NCBI RefSeq assembly: GCF_021173085.1
Contig: NZ_CP076412.1
Location: forward strand, 930,001-994,000
Length of the DNA: 64,000 nucleotides
Source of the DNA: Ralstonia wenshanensis
GTDB taxonomy: Bacteria > Pseudomonadota > Gammaproteobacteria > Burkholderiales > Burkholderiaceae
Reading direction: 5' to 3'
A program made the position numbers and the translations under genes. The notes beneath the pieces are model-generated. The model saw only the letters and a program-made list of their open reading frames with translations. It did no database searches and had not been told where the DNA came from. Shown in pieces: positions 18,894 to 27,443 of this stretch (the first letter of the stretch is position 1; each line of letters begins with the position of its first letter).

Positions 18894-19667
18894 TCAAGGT
18901 TTCAGAAAACCGTACCGGGCCAGCACCGACTGGCCCGCCGGCGACAGCACATACGCCACAAAGTCGGCCGCCGACTGCGGCTGCTTCGTGCCGGATGTCA
19001 CGGCGATCGGGTACGTGAGCGGCACATTCAGTGGCACGGGGCTCGCCACCTTCACCTTGTCGGCGGCGATGGCGGCATCGGTGGAAAACACCAGGCCGGC
19101 CTCGACCTCGCCGCGGGACACATAGTCCAGCGCCTGCCGCACGTTCTGCGCCAGCACCGCCTTGGCCTCCACCGGCTCCCACAGTTTGGCCGCTTCCAGC
19201 GCACGCTTGGCGTAGCGGCCCACCGGCACCGACGCCGGATTGCCGATCGCCACACGCTTCACGTCGGGCCTCGTGAGATCGGTCAGGGCATGCACGGGCA
19301 CCGTGCCTGAGACCGGCACGATCAGCACGAGCTGGTTGGCGACAAAGTCGTGGCGCGTCTCAGCCTTGATGACTTTCTCGGCCACGGCCTTGTTCATCGC
19401 TTCCTGATCGGCAGAGGCAAACACATCCGCCGGGGCGCCCTTCACGATCTGCTGCATCAGCACGTCGGACGCGCCAAAGTTGAGCACGACCTTGGTGTCC
19501 GGATGCAGCACTTCGTACTGCTGCGCAATCGTCTTGAAGGCGTTGGTCAGGCTGGCGGCCGCTGAAACAACGAGGTCCGCCGCATGCGCGGGCGCTGCCA
19601 AGCCCAGCGACAACGCAGCGACCAGACCAATGGTGCGCACGTGCGCGCGCGGCAAGAAACGTTGCAT
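18894..19667 (-). CDS. modA: Molybdate ABC transporter substrate-binding protein
   Basis: A 257-residue periplasmic binding protein. A signal peptide with cleavage near AHA-ADL (residues 28-31) is followed by the ModA domain: SAAASLTNAF near the mature N-terminus, NFGASDVLMQQI, and GAPADVFASADQEAM are the oxyanion-binding motifs. The permease and ATPase genes modBC are not beside it, so they are elsewhere or the protein is an orphan binding protein. A ModE-like palindrome lies 33 bp before the start. Confidence 0.9.
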   Translation of the reverse strand: MQRFLPRAHVRTIGLVAALSLGLAAPAHAADLVVSAAASLTNAFKTIAQQYEVLHPDTKVVLNFGASDVLMQQIVKGAPADVFASADQEAMNKAVAEKVIKAETRHDFVANQLVLIVPVSGTVPVHALTDLTRPDVKRVAIGNPASVPVGRYAKRALEAAKLWEPVEAKAVLAQNVRQALDYVSRGEVEAGLVFSTDAAIAADKVKVASPVPLNVPLTYPIAVTSGTKQPQSAADFVAYVLSPAGQSVLARYGFLKP

Positions 19668-19699
19668 GACAGACCCGGGAAAGTGGATGGATGACCGGC

Positions 19700-19723
19700 C
19701 GTAATATACGAGCCGATATAACG
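19700..19723 (-). promoter_or_regulatory. Possible ModE box upstream of modA
   Basis: The half sites CGTAATATA (19700-19708) and GATATAACG (19715-19723) are inverted and spaced by 6 bp. They resemble the known ModE operator, which has CGNTATATA-type half sites with about this spacing. Position directly ahead of modA fits molybdate repression. Inference only. Confidence 0.4.
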
Positions 19724-20052
19724 CCCGGTCAATGAGCCGCGGCGTATGTCCGGCATCACCGATGCCGGGCCTGTGTCTCGTCACTTCGTTCCCTTTCCGG
19801 ACTGCTCAGCGATTCACAAGCAAAACTCAAGATTCCTCAGGCCCGCCCAAAGGCGCCGATGACGATGCTAGCCTCTCGCTCACCGATTGACGGGCGCCAG
19901 AACGGCGCCGGAATCGAGACACAAACAACAGCAGGCAGCGCACCAGTGGCTTGATCAAGCCCCGGCATGCATGCCGCATCTCCACGCAGAAGTACCGCGC
20001 AATGCGCCGGCCGTTCTCGTGGTTCGGGATATCTGAATTGGGGGGAACAGGC

Positions 20053-20775
20053 ATGGAGCCGCTCGCACCGAGCCACGCGCGCGTGGATCATCGACGTGGC
20101 CGCATCTCATTGCAGCATCTTGATGAAGGTCTGCAGCGCCGGCTGCGCTCAGGCATCGGCGCGCTTGTCGGCCGCTCGCTCTATCAATGGGATGAAGTCC
20201 TGCCCGGCCAGGCCGATGTGGTGGTACTCGCTCCCGGGTCGGCCGATGCGGTCGCTGTAGCTCCCATCAAGATCTGGCTCGACGAGACACCACAATCCAG
20301 CCACGGCGACGACGCGTTCCACTTGCCACTCGGGTTCAGCCTGCCGGACCTCTGGGTGACGCTGGATCGCGTCGCGCTGCGTCTCATGGACAAACCCGCG
20401 CGTCCGAGCACCGCACCCGTCGAATCTCTCCCCACGCAAACAACTGAGGCCAGCCCCGAGCCGACCTACCGCCTGCTGCGCTGGGTCACGCTCGAGATGC
20501 ATCTGCAGGCGCTGCGTTTCCGGCGGGCGATGGCAACCATGACCAATCGCGCGGTCAGCCTGCGTTGGCTGACCACGGACGGCGGACTTGAACAGGAAGA
20601 GGCCCGCCTGCTGCTGCGTACGCTAAATCGGCTTGGCGCCCTGCAGATCGACGTGCACCGCGATGCCCCCGCGGCGACCACGCCCGCCAACGCAAGTGTT
20701 TCGCACAGCCGCTTCTTCGACGTCGTCGGGCGCTGGCTGCGGACGTCTCGCCATCAGCTACAAGGCCGACACTGA
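20053..20775 (+). CDS. Unknown protein of the GTPase/roadblock module
   Basis: A 240-residue soluble protein with no family that I recognise. The N-terminal 110 residues look like an alpha/beta domain (an opening LQHLDEGLQRRLRSGIGALVG helix, then VVVLAPGSADAVAVAPIKIWL strands). A Pro/Thr-rich linker lies around 120-140. The C-terminal part (about 140-215) is helical and could be a small winged-helix-like fold. It has no signal peptide or membrane segment. GGGGGAA precedes the ATG at 20053; its stop is immediately followed by the GTPase start, so it is the first gene of a four-gene operon and probably an input or output partner of the GTPase. Confidence 0.7.
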   Translation: MEPLAPSHARVDHRRGRISLQHLDEGLQRRLRSGIGALVGRSLYQWDEVLPGQADVVVLAPGSADAVAVAPIKIWLDETPQSSHGDDAFHLPLGFSLPDLWVTLDRVALRLMDKPARPSTAPVESLPTQTTEASPEPTYRLLRWVTLEMHLQALRFRRAMATMTNRAVSLRWLTTDGGLEQEEARLLLRTLNRLGALQIDVHRDAPAATTPANASVSHSRFFDVVGRWLRTSRHQLQGRH

Positions 20776-21291
20776 ATGCATCGCATTGGAATTTTCGGCC
20801 CGATGGGCATCGGCAAGACAACAGCCATTCGCACGCTATGCGGTGAGGTGACCATCGATTGCGATGTGCCCAATCTTGATCGCCACGCGTCCGCCAAGGC
20901 CACCACAACCGTTGGCGTCGACTTCGGCGAGGTGGACCTGGGCAATGGCGAACTGCTGCAGGTGTACGGCAGCCCCGGGCAGGACCGTTTCGATTTCCTG
21001 CGGGATTGGCTCATCTCCGTCATCGCCGGCGCGATCGTCATGGTTGACGTCAACGCTCCCGACGTCGGCGAGCGTTGCATCCCGCTGCTGCGTCGCATCG
21101 CCTCCGAACCCACACAGCCATCCACGCTGGTGCTCGTGGCGCGGCCGGCCACGCCCGCTCAGGTCGATGCGTTTTCCGCCCGGCTCAGCCAGGTGCTCGG
21201 GCGGGCCATTCCGGTGGTCATGGCCGATGTCCGAGAGCCGGCACAGATGCTCGATATCGTCGAAATCATGCTCTACACCCTGCAAACATGA
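20776..21291 (+). CDS. Small Ras-like GTPase (MglA/Srprb-like)
   Basis: A 171-residue single-domain P-loop protein. G1 is GPMGIGKT at residues 8-15 (Lys14), a switch I threonine pair lies in KATTTVGVDFG, and G3 reads YGSPGQDRF with Gly-Ser instead of the usual Asp-Thr, as in Arf/MglA-like proteins with PGQ. The usual G4 NKxD motif is missing: the expected strand ends LVLVARPATPAQVD. It starts at the base after the stop of the preceding gene and overlaps the next one by 4 nt. In this superfamily roadblock proteins act as GTPase-activating or exchange partners (MglB with MglA), and two follow here. Confidence 0.85.
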   Translation: MHRIGIFGPMGIGKTTAIRTLCGEVTIDCDVPNLDRHASAKATTTVGVDFGEVDLGNGELLQVYGSPGQDRFDFLRDWLISVIAGAIVMVDVNAPDVGERCIPLLRRIASEPTQPSTLVLVARPATPAQVDAFSARLSQVLGRAIPVVMADVREPAQMLDIVEIMLYTLQT

Positions 21292-21716
21292 ACGCAGCAG
21301 CATCCCCCGTTCCAACCGAACTCACGCACGCCGCCACGGCGGTGCTGACGAGGTACGCCGATGCGCTACCCGACCTGTCCGCCGCGACGCTCTGTACGCT
21401 CGACGGCTTCACGATTGCCTTTGCGCTGGACCCAACGCGCTATAGCGCGGCACGCCTCTCGGCCATGACCAGCACGGTCATGTCGGTGGTGCGTGCGCTG
21501 GGGCGCGAGATGCAATTCAACACCTGCCACCGCATGGTGCTCGAAACCGACATGGGGACCATGGTGTTCCAGCCCGTGCGCCAGTCCGCGATCGTGCAGG
21601 TGTGCATGGCGAACCGGCACGATGCCGTGCTCGGGCGCGCCCTGTGGGAGGCCAAGCGCATCGCAGAAGAACTCGCTGCGCTGCCCGCCATGTCTTTGCT
21701 GCACCGACCCGCCTAG
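21288..21716 (+). CDS. Roadblock/LC7-like protein 1
   Basis: A 142-residue protein with the roadblock pattern: an N-terminal helix (LTHAATAVLTRYADALP), a strand pair (AATLCTLDGFTIAFAL), a central helix (ARLSAMTSTVMSVVRALGREM), and strands MVLETDMGTMVFQPV and AIVQVCMA. Such domains dimerise and bind small GTPases. Its ATG overlaps the stop of the GTPase gene (ATGA), which means coupled translation. Strong candidate for the regulator of that GTPase. Confidence 0.8.
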   Translation: MNAAASPVPTELTHAATAVLTRYADALPDLSAATLCTLDGFTIAFALDPTRYSAARLSAMTSTVMSVVRALGREMQFNTCHRMVLETDMGTMVFQPVRQSAIVQVCMANRHDAVLGRALWEAKRIAEELAALPAMSLLHRPA

Positions 21717-21783
21717 CCGCATCGGCCGTGGTCGCACTGATTTCATCGCCACAACCTACTCACACCATCGGGGGAGTCCAATC

Positions 21784-22143
21784 ATGAGCAATCTCAACAG
21801 TTCCATTACCCATCTCGCAACCTTCGACGGTGCGATGTGCGCCATGCTGGTCGACAGCGCCAGCGGCATGATCCTCGCATCGGCAGGCGATGGCATCGAT
21901 CTCGAACTCGCCGCAGCGGGCAATACCGAAGTGGTACGCGCCAAGCTCAAGACCATGCAGGCGCTCAAGCTCGACGACGTCATTGACGACATCCTGATTA
22001 CGCTCAGCAAGCAGTACCACATCATTCGCCCCGTCGCGAGCAAGCCCGGGTTGTTCCTCTACGTCGTGCTCGACAAGAACAAATCGAACCTGGCGCTGGC
22101 GCGGCGCAAGGTTCAGGAAATCGAACAGAGCCTGAGCTTTTGA
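21784..22143 (+). CDS. Roadblock/LC7-like protein 2
   Basis: A 119-residue roadblock-family protein: AMCAMLVDSASGMILASAG is the diagnostic strand-turn-strand, followed by a helix with VVRAKLKTMQALKLDD and the strands DILITLSKQYHIIRPV and GLFLYVVLDKNKSNLALARRKV. It lies 67 bp after the first roadblock gene with GGGGGAGT as ribosome-binding site. It is unlike the first copy apart from the fold, so the two may form a heteromer or act on different partners. Confidence 0.82.
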   Translation: MSNLNSSITHLATFDGAMCAMLVDSASGMILASAGDGIDLELAAAGNTEVVRAKLKTMQALKLDDVIDDILITLSKQYHIIRPVASKPGLFLYVVLDKNKSNLALARRKVQEIEQSLSF

Positions 22144-22170
22144 TCGGTTGAGTGCCCGCGGCACACCGCA

Positions 22171-23046
22171 TCACTGATGCGGACGCGCGGCTTCGTCAAT
22201 GCAATCGGCAAGCCGCCCCGCAATGGGCTGGCGACTGTGGCGGGGGCGCTCGATCAGGCCGATCTCGCGGTAGAAGGTGGCGTCGCCCAGGCTGATGGCA
22301 CGTGTGCCGGACGGCCACCCGTCTTGCGCGGCGGTCTGCGGGGCGAGTGCGACGCCCTGCCCGCGCGCCACGAGCTGCGTCATGCCTTGCAGCTCGTCGA
22401 GTTCGATCACGTCGTGCGTGGTGATGCGCTGGTCGCGCAGGAACTGGTCGACGCGGCGGCCGCCGAACGAGCGGCGGTCGTAGCGGATGAACGGTTGATG
22501 CGCGAGCAACGCGCGCCAGTCGTCGCCGGGCACGCTTGCGGGCACCAGCAGCACGAAGGGTTCGGCCACCAGCGTGCGCCATTCCAGATCGGCCGGCACC
22601 GCAAACGGGGGCCGGATCAGCACGGCGAGGTCGATCTCGCCGGCATCCACCAAGCCAAGCAGATCAAGCGAGACGCCCGGCACGATGCGCGCACGGCAAT
22701 GCGGAAACTCGCCGCGAAACTGCACCAGCGCGTCCACCAGGAACGACGTCTGCACCGAGGCAATCGCGCCGATGCGCACCAGGCCGCGCTGCTCGTTGCC
22801 GCCGGCCTGGTCGCCCAGACGGTCATACAGCGTGACGATGTGTTCGGCCAAGGCCAGCGCATCGCGCCCGGCGGCGTTGAGCGTGGCCGAGCGCCCCGTG
22901 CGATCGAACAATTGAAAGCCGAGTGATTCTTCCAGCCGCTGGATCTGCGCGCTCACAGCCGACTGCGTCAGGCCGATGCGCTCGCCCGCGCCCGCAAAGG
23001 TGCCGTGCCGAGCGACGGCGATGAAGGTCTTGAGTTCTCGAAGCAT
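22171..23046 (-). CDS. LysR-family transcriptional regulator
   Basis: A 291-residue LysR regulator. The N-terminal winged helix (residues 1-60) contains FAGAGERIGLTQSAVSAQIQRLEESLG; the effector-binding domain follows from about 90. It lies 50 bp downstream of the VOC gene on the same strand and convergent to the roadblock genes. Target and effector cannot be told from the sequence. Confidence 0.9.
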   Translation of the reverse strand: MLRELKTFIAVARHGTFAGAGERIGLTQSAVSAQIQRLEESLGFQLFDRTGRSATLNAAGRDALALAEHIVTLYDRLGDQAGGNEQRGLVRIGAIASVQTSFLVDALVQFRGEFPHCRARIVPGVSLDLLGLVDAGEIDLAVLIRPPFAVPADLEWRTLVAEPFVLLVPASVPGDDWRALLAHQPFIRYDRRSFGGRRVDQFLRDQRITTHDVIELDELQGMTQLVARGQGVALAPQTAAQDGWPSGTRAISLGDATFYREIGLIERPRHSRQPIAGRLADCIDEAARPHQ

Positions 23047-23096
23047 GAGGCGCGCGGATCAGAAGAGAAGCGCAAGGATACGCGCGCCGCGCCGCC

Positions 23097-23531
23097 TTAT
23101 TTGGCAAACAGCGATGCCATGTTGGCAAACGCCTTCATCTCCATCGCATTGCCCGACGGGTCGAGGAAGAACATCGTGGCCTGCTCGCCCACTTCGCCCT
23201 TGAAGCGGATGTGCGGCTTGATGATGAACGCGATGCCGGCGGCGCGCAGCTTATCGGCGGCGGCTTCCCACTCGGGCATGGAAAGCACCACGCCGAAGTG
23301 GCGCACGGGCACGTTGTCGCCATCGACGGCGCTGGTCTTGCGGTGGCCGATTTCGTCGGGCGCGAGATGGGCGACGATCTGGTGGCCGTAGAAATTGAAA
23401 TCCACCCAGTCCGGCGAACTGCGGCCCTCCGGGCAGCCGAGGATGCCGCCATAAAAGGCGCGCGCCGCGGCAATGTCGTGGACAGGAAAAGCCAGGTGAA
23501 ACGGTGCAAGCACGGGGGTGACGTCGCTCAT
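23097..23531 (-). CDS. VOC (glyoxalase/dioxygenase-fold) protein
   Basis: A 144-residue vicinal-oxygen-chelate fold protein; [21 protein letters not shown] is the N-terminal signature with the first metal histidine, and [16 protein letters not shown] carries the final metal glutamate. It resembles the family often labelled glyoxalase/bleomycin resistance/dioxygenase. Substrate unknown. The start at 23531 ([15 protein letters not shown]) fits the family; the frame upstream of it is not conserved-looking. The following LysR gene is on the same strand and may be co-transcribed. Confidence 0.82.
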   Translation of the reverse strand: MSDVTPVLAPFHLAFPVHDIAAARAFYGGILGCPEGRSSPDWVDFNFYGHQIVAHLAPDEIGHRKTSAVDGDNVPVRHFGVVLSMPEWEAAADKLRAAGIAFIIKPHIRFKGEVGEQATMFFLDPSGNAMEMKAFANMASLFAK

Positions 23532-23773
23532 GGTCGGGGCAAAGGCGGCAGGGATTGAACAAGGCAGCACCGGCACGCAGGTGGGGGGCACCCACGCACC
23601 AGGCCACGCGGGATGAGTCTATGCGCATCCATTCATCCGCAAAAGCGATGATTTTTTGCTGTGAGCACCGTCAATATCGATGAATCAGCCAAAAAAGAAG
23701 CCGCCCAACGGCGGCGAAAGAGACACACGGTCAGCGCGCCTGCATGGGCGCAGGCACGCGAAACTGGGACGGT

Positions 23774-24352
23774 TCAGGCGAAAACGAATGGCGTCATGAC
23801 GGCTTCGGCCGCCGCCAGCGGCAGGCGCACGGTGCAGACGGTGGCGTCGCCCGGCACATTGGCCACGCGGAAACCCGCATCGCGTGCGAGGCTGATCATG
23901 CGGCGGTTGATGGACAGCACTTCACCGAAGACCTCACGCGCACCGGACACCCGCGCAGCGCGGACCAGCGTGGCAAACAGGCGCCGGCCGACGCCCTTGC
24001 CCTGCCACGCATCGGCCACCAGCATGGCGAACTCGGCCACGCCGTCTTCCACCACAAAGCGGCCGTCGGCGATGAGGTCTTCGCCGGTGCCGTCGGGGCG
24101 CGCCACGCTCACGACCAGCGCCATGTGGTTCACGTAGTCGATTTGTGTATAGGCGGCGAGCATCTCGTCGGTCAGGCGGCCACCGCCCACTAGAAAGCGC
24201 GCGTAGCGGGACTCGGACGACAGGCCCTCGACCAGAGCGGCCTCAAGCGGGGCGTCTTGCGGCAGAATCGGGCGCACGGTGGCGATGGAGCCGTCGTGCA
24301 TGGTCCAGCGGTCGATCCATTCGGCGGGGTAACGGTGGATGGTGTAAAGCAT
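23774..24352 (-). CDS. GNAT-family N-acetyltransferase
   Basis: A 192-residue acetyltransferase. The acetyl-CoA-binding motif A is AWQGKGVGRRLFATLV near residue 125, and the preceding strand AEFAMLVAD is typical. It resembles the single-domain relatives of the acetate-CoA-ligase-linked PatZ/Pat GNATs. The start at 24352 is set by AGGAG 8 nt upstream. It is divergent from an HxlR regulator, with that regulator's likely operators between them. Confidence 0.85.
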   Translation of the reverse strand: MLYTIHRYPAEWIDRWTMHDGSIATVRPILPQDAPLEAALVEGLSSESRYARFLVGGGRLTDEMLAAYTQIDYVNHMALVVSVARPDGTGEDLIADGRFVVEDGVAEFAMLVADAWQGKGVGRRLFATLVRAARVSGAREVFGEVLSINRRMISLARDAGFRVANVPGDATVCTVRLPLAAAEAVMTPFVFA

Positions 24353-24408
24353 GGGGATCTCCTCACGCGATGGATCGTTGTTATTGGCCGCCAGCACGGG
24401 ATCACCGC

Positions 24409-24467
24409 CTGACTTTCTAATTTGAAGCTAGATTAGCAGAAACCCTGACTTTTGCAAGTAAAGTCAG
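24409..24467. promoter_or_regulatory. Operator cluster between acetyltransferase and HxlR genes
   Basis: CTGACTTT occurs at 24409-24416 and again at 24445-24452, and its inverse AAAGTCAG at 24460-24467. The last two form a perfect 8-bp palindrome with a 7-bp spacer. CTAAT/ATTAG (24417-24436) forms another small palindrome. The block lies in the divergent promoter region, 20 bp before the HxlR start, so HxlR autoregulation and control of the acetyltransferase are likely. Confidence 0.65.
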
Positions 24468-24486
24468 AATTGACTATGCTTTTGCC

Positions 24487-25029
24487 ATGAGAATTCCGGA
24501 ACCCTTTCCCGTCCCAGCGGCGTCGGAGCTTGTGACGTCGATGGAAGAGCCTTGCTCCATCGCGGCCGCCGTGTCGATCGTCGGCGAGAAATGGACGCTG
24601 CTTGTGCTGCGCGAGGCTTTTTCGGGCGTGACGCGGTTTGATGAGTTTTTGCGCCGCACCGGGTGCTCGTCGGCGATCCTGTCGTCGCGGCTCAAGGCAC
24701 TGGTGACGTACGGCATCCTGCGGCGCGTGCCGTACCAGGAGCCGGGCGACCGCGTGCGCGACGCCTATCGGCTCACGCGGGCGGGCGTCGACCTGCTGCC
24801 CGCCATCGTCGCGCTGATGCAATGGGGCGACCGCTACCTCACGCCCGACGGCGAAGGCCCGATCCTGTTGCGCGACCGCGAAAGCGGCACGCCGATCCAC
24901 GTGGCGCTGGTCAATGCGCTGGGCGAGCCGGTTGCGCCCAAGAATTCGATACGCGAGCGCAATCCCCGTTATGGGCAGGGGGAAAATCCCGCTGCAACGG
25001 CTGCGGATACGCCTCCGGCCAACGGGTAA
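24487..25029 (+). CDS. HxlR-family transcriptional regulator
   Basis: A 180-residue winged-helix regulator. The HxlR signature CSIAAAVSIVGEKWTLLVLR lies near residues 24-43, the recognition region SSAILSSRLKALVTYGIL near 62-79, and the wing RRVPYQEPGDRVRDAYRLT follows. The C-terminal tail from about 150 is Pro/Ala-rich and probably disordered. Such proteins respond to electrophiles or redox signals in several bacteria; here the inducer is unknown. Confidence 0.88.
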   Translation: MRIPEPFPVPAASELVTSMEEPCSIAAAVSIVGEKWTLLVLREAFSGVTRFDEFLRRTGCSSAILSSRLKALVTYGILRRVPYQEPGDRVRDAYRLTRAGVDLLPAIVALMQWGDRYLTPDGEGPILLRDRESGTPIHVALVNALGEPVAPKNSIRERNPRYGQGENPAATAADTPPANG

Positions 25030-25200
25030 CACACAACTTTACAGGCCCGGAAAAACGCCCTATCGTCGCGAATGAAAGGGCAAACGGCCGCGTTCAACCC
25101 GGCTTTCCAACGCATCCCGCGCCTTCCCACCATCGGCTGATGGTTGCCCCTCCTGACTTCGCCCTCGACCTCGCTGCTCACGCCCGGAACCACGACTGCC

Positions 25201-26037
25201 ATGCCTGATGCCGTGGTACCGCTCTACCACCAGATCTACGTCGTCCTGCGCCAACAGATTCTTGAGGGCCGGTTTAGTGACGGCCCGATGCCGGGCGAAA
25301 TCGAGCTGGCCCGCCAGTTCGGGGCCTCGCGCGTCACGATGCGGCGCGTGTTCGACTACCTCGTCAAGGAAGGCCTGGTGCGCCGCCATCGCGGCATGGG
25401 CACGTTTGTCGTCAAACCCGATGATCCGGTGACGATGGGCGGCGGCGCCCAGACGCTGCTGCAGAACATCATCGACGTGGGTGAGCGCACCTCCGCCGTC
25501 GTCGTCGAATTTGAAGACGTGCTGGCCCCGCCCGACGAGGCCAAGTGCCTGGAAATCCCGCCCGGCACGCCGATCAAGAAACTCGTGCGCGTGCGCCATT
25601 TGGAAGACACGCCCATGGCGCTCATCACCACGTGGCTGCCGCTGGACGTGACGAGCAAGCTCACGCTGGACCGCCTGGCGAACCAGTCGCTGCTGCGGCT
25701 GATCGAGGGCTCGGGCGTGCGGATCGACCGGGCGTCGCAGGTGGTTTCCGCGCGATTGGCCGATGTGGCGACGGCGCAGTATCTGGATGTGTCGGTGGGC
25801 GCGCCGCTGCTTTCCGTCCAGCGCATCGTGCGCGAAATGAGCGGGCGACCCGTGCAACTGCTGCAGGGCCTGTACCGACCCGACCGCTACGAATACCGCA
25901 TGGAGCTGTCGCGCGTGGGCGAAGACCGCGCTCGTCTGTGGATCGACAACGCTGGCCACGACGTGCAGGGCGGCCATAGCGAAGACGTGGAAGAGACCCC
26001 CGCCGCAGAGCCCGCCCCCGCCGGACAGCGCGCCTGA
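25201..26037 (+). CDS. GntR/HutC-family regulator
   Basis: A 278-residue regulator with an N-terminal GntR winged helix (PLYHQIYVVLRQQILEGRF to about residue 72) and a C-terminal UTRA ligand-binding domain (about 100-250). The MFS gene 100 bp downstream in the same direction is a natural target or operon partner. The C-terminal 25 residues are Glu/Pro/Ala-rich. The ATG at 25201 begins the conserved region. Confidence 0.88.
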   Translation: MPDAVVPLYHQIYVVLRQQILEGRFSDGPMPGEIELARQFGASRVTMRRVFDYLVKEGLVRRHRGMGTFVVKPDDPVTMGGGAQTLLQNIIDVGERTSAVVVEFEDVLAPPDEAKCLEIPPGTPIKKLVRVRHLEDTPMALITTWLPLDVTSKLTLDRLANQSLLRLIEGSGVRIDRASQVVSARLADVATAQYLDVSVGAPLLSVQRIVREMSGRPVQLLQGLYRPDRYEYRMELSRVGEDRARLWIDNAGHDVQGGHSEDVEETPAAEPAPAGQRA

Positions 26038-26137
26038 CACCACCATCAGCAAGGTTATTGGCCGTCAGCAGGCCCAGAGGAAAGTTGTTAGGATCGCCGC
26101 TTCGCTGCGATGCAGCAATCTCCTCCATGAGGTTCCC

Positions 26138-27364
26138 ATGTCGACCTCGCCTGCGTCCCCAACGCCTGCCAATACCACCACAGCACCCGCCGCACCTGAC
26201 ACCCAAGGGCTGATCCGCCTGCTCACCGCCGGCGCGGGGATCAGCGTGGCGTGCATTTACCTGAACCACCCACTACTGGGCCTGATCGGCCACGACCTCG
26301 CCATCGCGCCGCAGTCCTTGGGCGTGCTGCCAACGCTTACGGCGGCGGGCTACGCCAGCGGCATCTTTTTCTTCGGCCCGCTGGGCGACCGCTACGATCG
26401 CCGCATCGTCATCCTGTGGAAGGCGGTGCTGCTCACGCTGGCGCTCATCGCCAGTTGCCTTGCGCCCAACCTGCCCCTGCTGGCAGCGGCAGGCTTTGCG
26501 GTGGGGCTGTCAGCCACCATGGCGCAGGACTTTGTGCCCAGCGCCGCCGCCATCAGCACGGACCACAACCGCAATCGCAACATCGGCACGGTGATGACGG
26601 GGCTGTTGATCGGCATCGTCAGCTCACGCGTGTTCAGCGGCATCGTGGCGGACCATTTCGGCTGGCGCGCGGCATTCGGCGTCTCAGCGGTGGCGATTGT
26701 CGGACTGGCAATTGCCGTACGCGCTGCGCACTTTGGTGTGGCGCCGCCCTCCGCCACCACGAGGCAGCCTTACCTCGTGTTGCTGCGCTCGCTCGGTACG
26801 CTGTTCGCGCAGCATCCGCGGCTGCGCGCGTCGGCCATCACGCAAGCGTTCATCGGCATTGCGTTCTCGGGCTTCTGGTCGACTGTGGCGTTGCACCTGA
26901 CGGGTACGCTCGGGCTCTCGACCGGGCAAGCGGGGCTGCTCGGCTTTGCCGGTGCCGCGGGCGCGCTGGGCGCGAGCATTGCCGGGCGATTGTCGGGCCG
27001 CGTTGCGCCCGGCCACATCGCAGCGGGTGGCGCGTTGCTCATGGCAGTGACGTTTGCCGCGATGGCGCTGTTCCCGCAATCGCTGATCGCCATCGTGATC
27101 GGCACGCTCATCTTTGACGTGGGCGTGCAAGCGGCGCTGGTCTCGCACCAGACCATCATTTATGCATTGGCACCCGAAGCGCGCAGCCGCATCAACGCGG
27201 TGTTCATGACGGCGCTGTTCATCGGCATGTCGGTGGGCGCGTATGGCGCGAGCCTGGCGTGGACGAGCGCGCGCTGGACGGGACTGATGACGTTCTGCAC
27301 GGCGGCGGCCCTGGTGGCGCTCGGGCTGCGTGCAGTGTTCAACGCGCGGCAGGGGGCCCGTTGA
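26138..27364 (+). CDS. MFS transporter
   Basis: A 408-residue 12-helix major-facilitator protein with the loop 2-3 motif GPLGDRYDRRIVIL near residue 85, the hallmark of drug:proton or sugar efflux carriers. Residues 1-25 form a Thr/Pro/Ala-rich cytoplasmic tail. Substrate unknown. It follows the GntR regulator gene. GAGG precedes the ATG at 26138. Confidence 0.85.
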   Translation: MSTSPASPTPANTTTAPAAPDTQGLIRLLTAGAGISVACIYLNHPLLGLIGHDLAIAPQSLGVLPTLTAAGYASGIFFFGPLGDRYDRRIVILWKAVLLTLALIASCLAPNLPLLAAAGFAVGLSATMAQDFVPSAAAISTDHNRNRNIGTVMTGLLIGIVSSRVFSGIVADHFGWRAAFGVSAVAIVGLAIAVRAAHFGVAPPSATTRQPYLVLLRSLGTLFAQHPRLRASAITQAFIGIAFSGFWSTVALHLTGTLGLSTGQAGLLGFAGAAGALGASIAGRLSGRVAPGHIAAGGALLMAVTFAAMALFPQSLIAIVIGTLIFDVGVQAALVSHQTIIYALAPEARSRINAVFMTALFIGMSVGAYGASLAWTSARWTGLMTFCTAAALVALGLRAVFNARQGAR

Positions 27365-27379
27365 CAAGCCCGCTCGGCA

Positions 27380-27414
27380 TTGCGGTTGTGACCATTTGTG
27401 AACTATAGTTTACA
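27380..27414 (+). promoter_or_regulatory. Promoter/operator of the toxin-antitoxin pair
   Basis: TGTGAACTATAGTTTACA (27397-27414) is an 18-bp palindrome with one mismatched pair. It covers a -10 element TATAGT (27404-27409), preceded by TTGCGG (27380-27385). An operator over the -10 box, 30 bp before the first gene, is usual for autoregulated toxin-antitoxin operons. Confidence 0.65.
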
Positions 27415-27443
27415 GGTCGAAGTGCGACCCTTAGCATCCCCGC

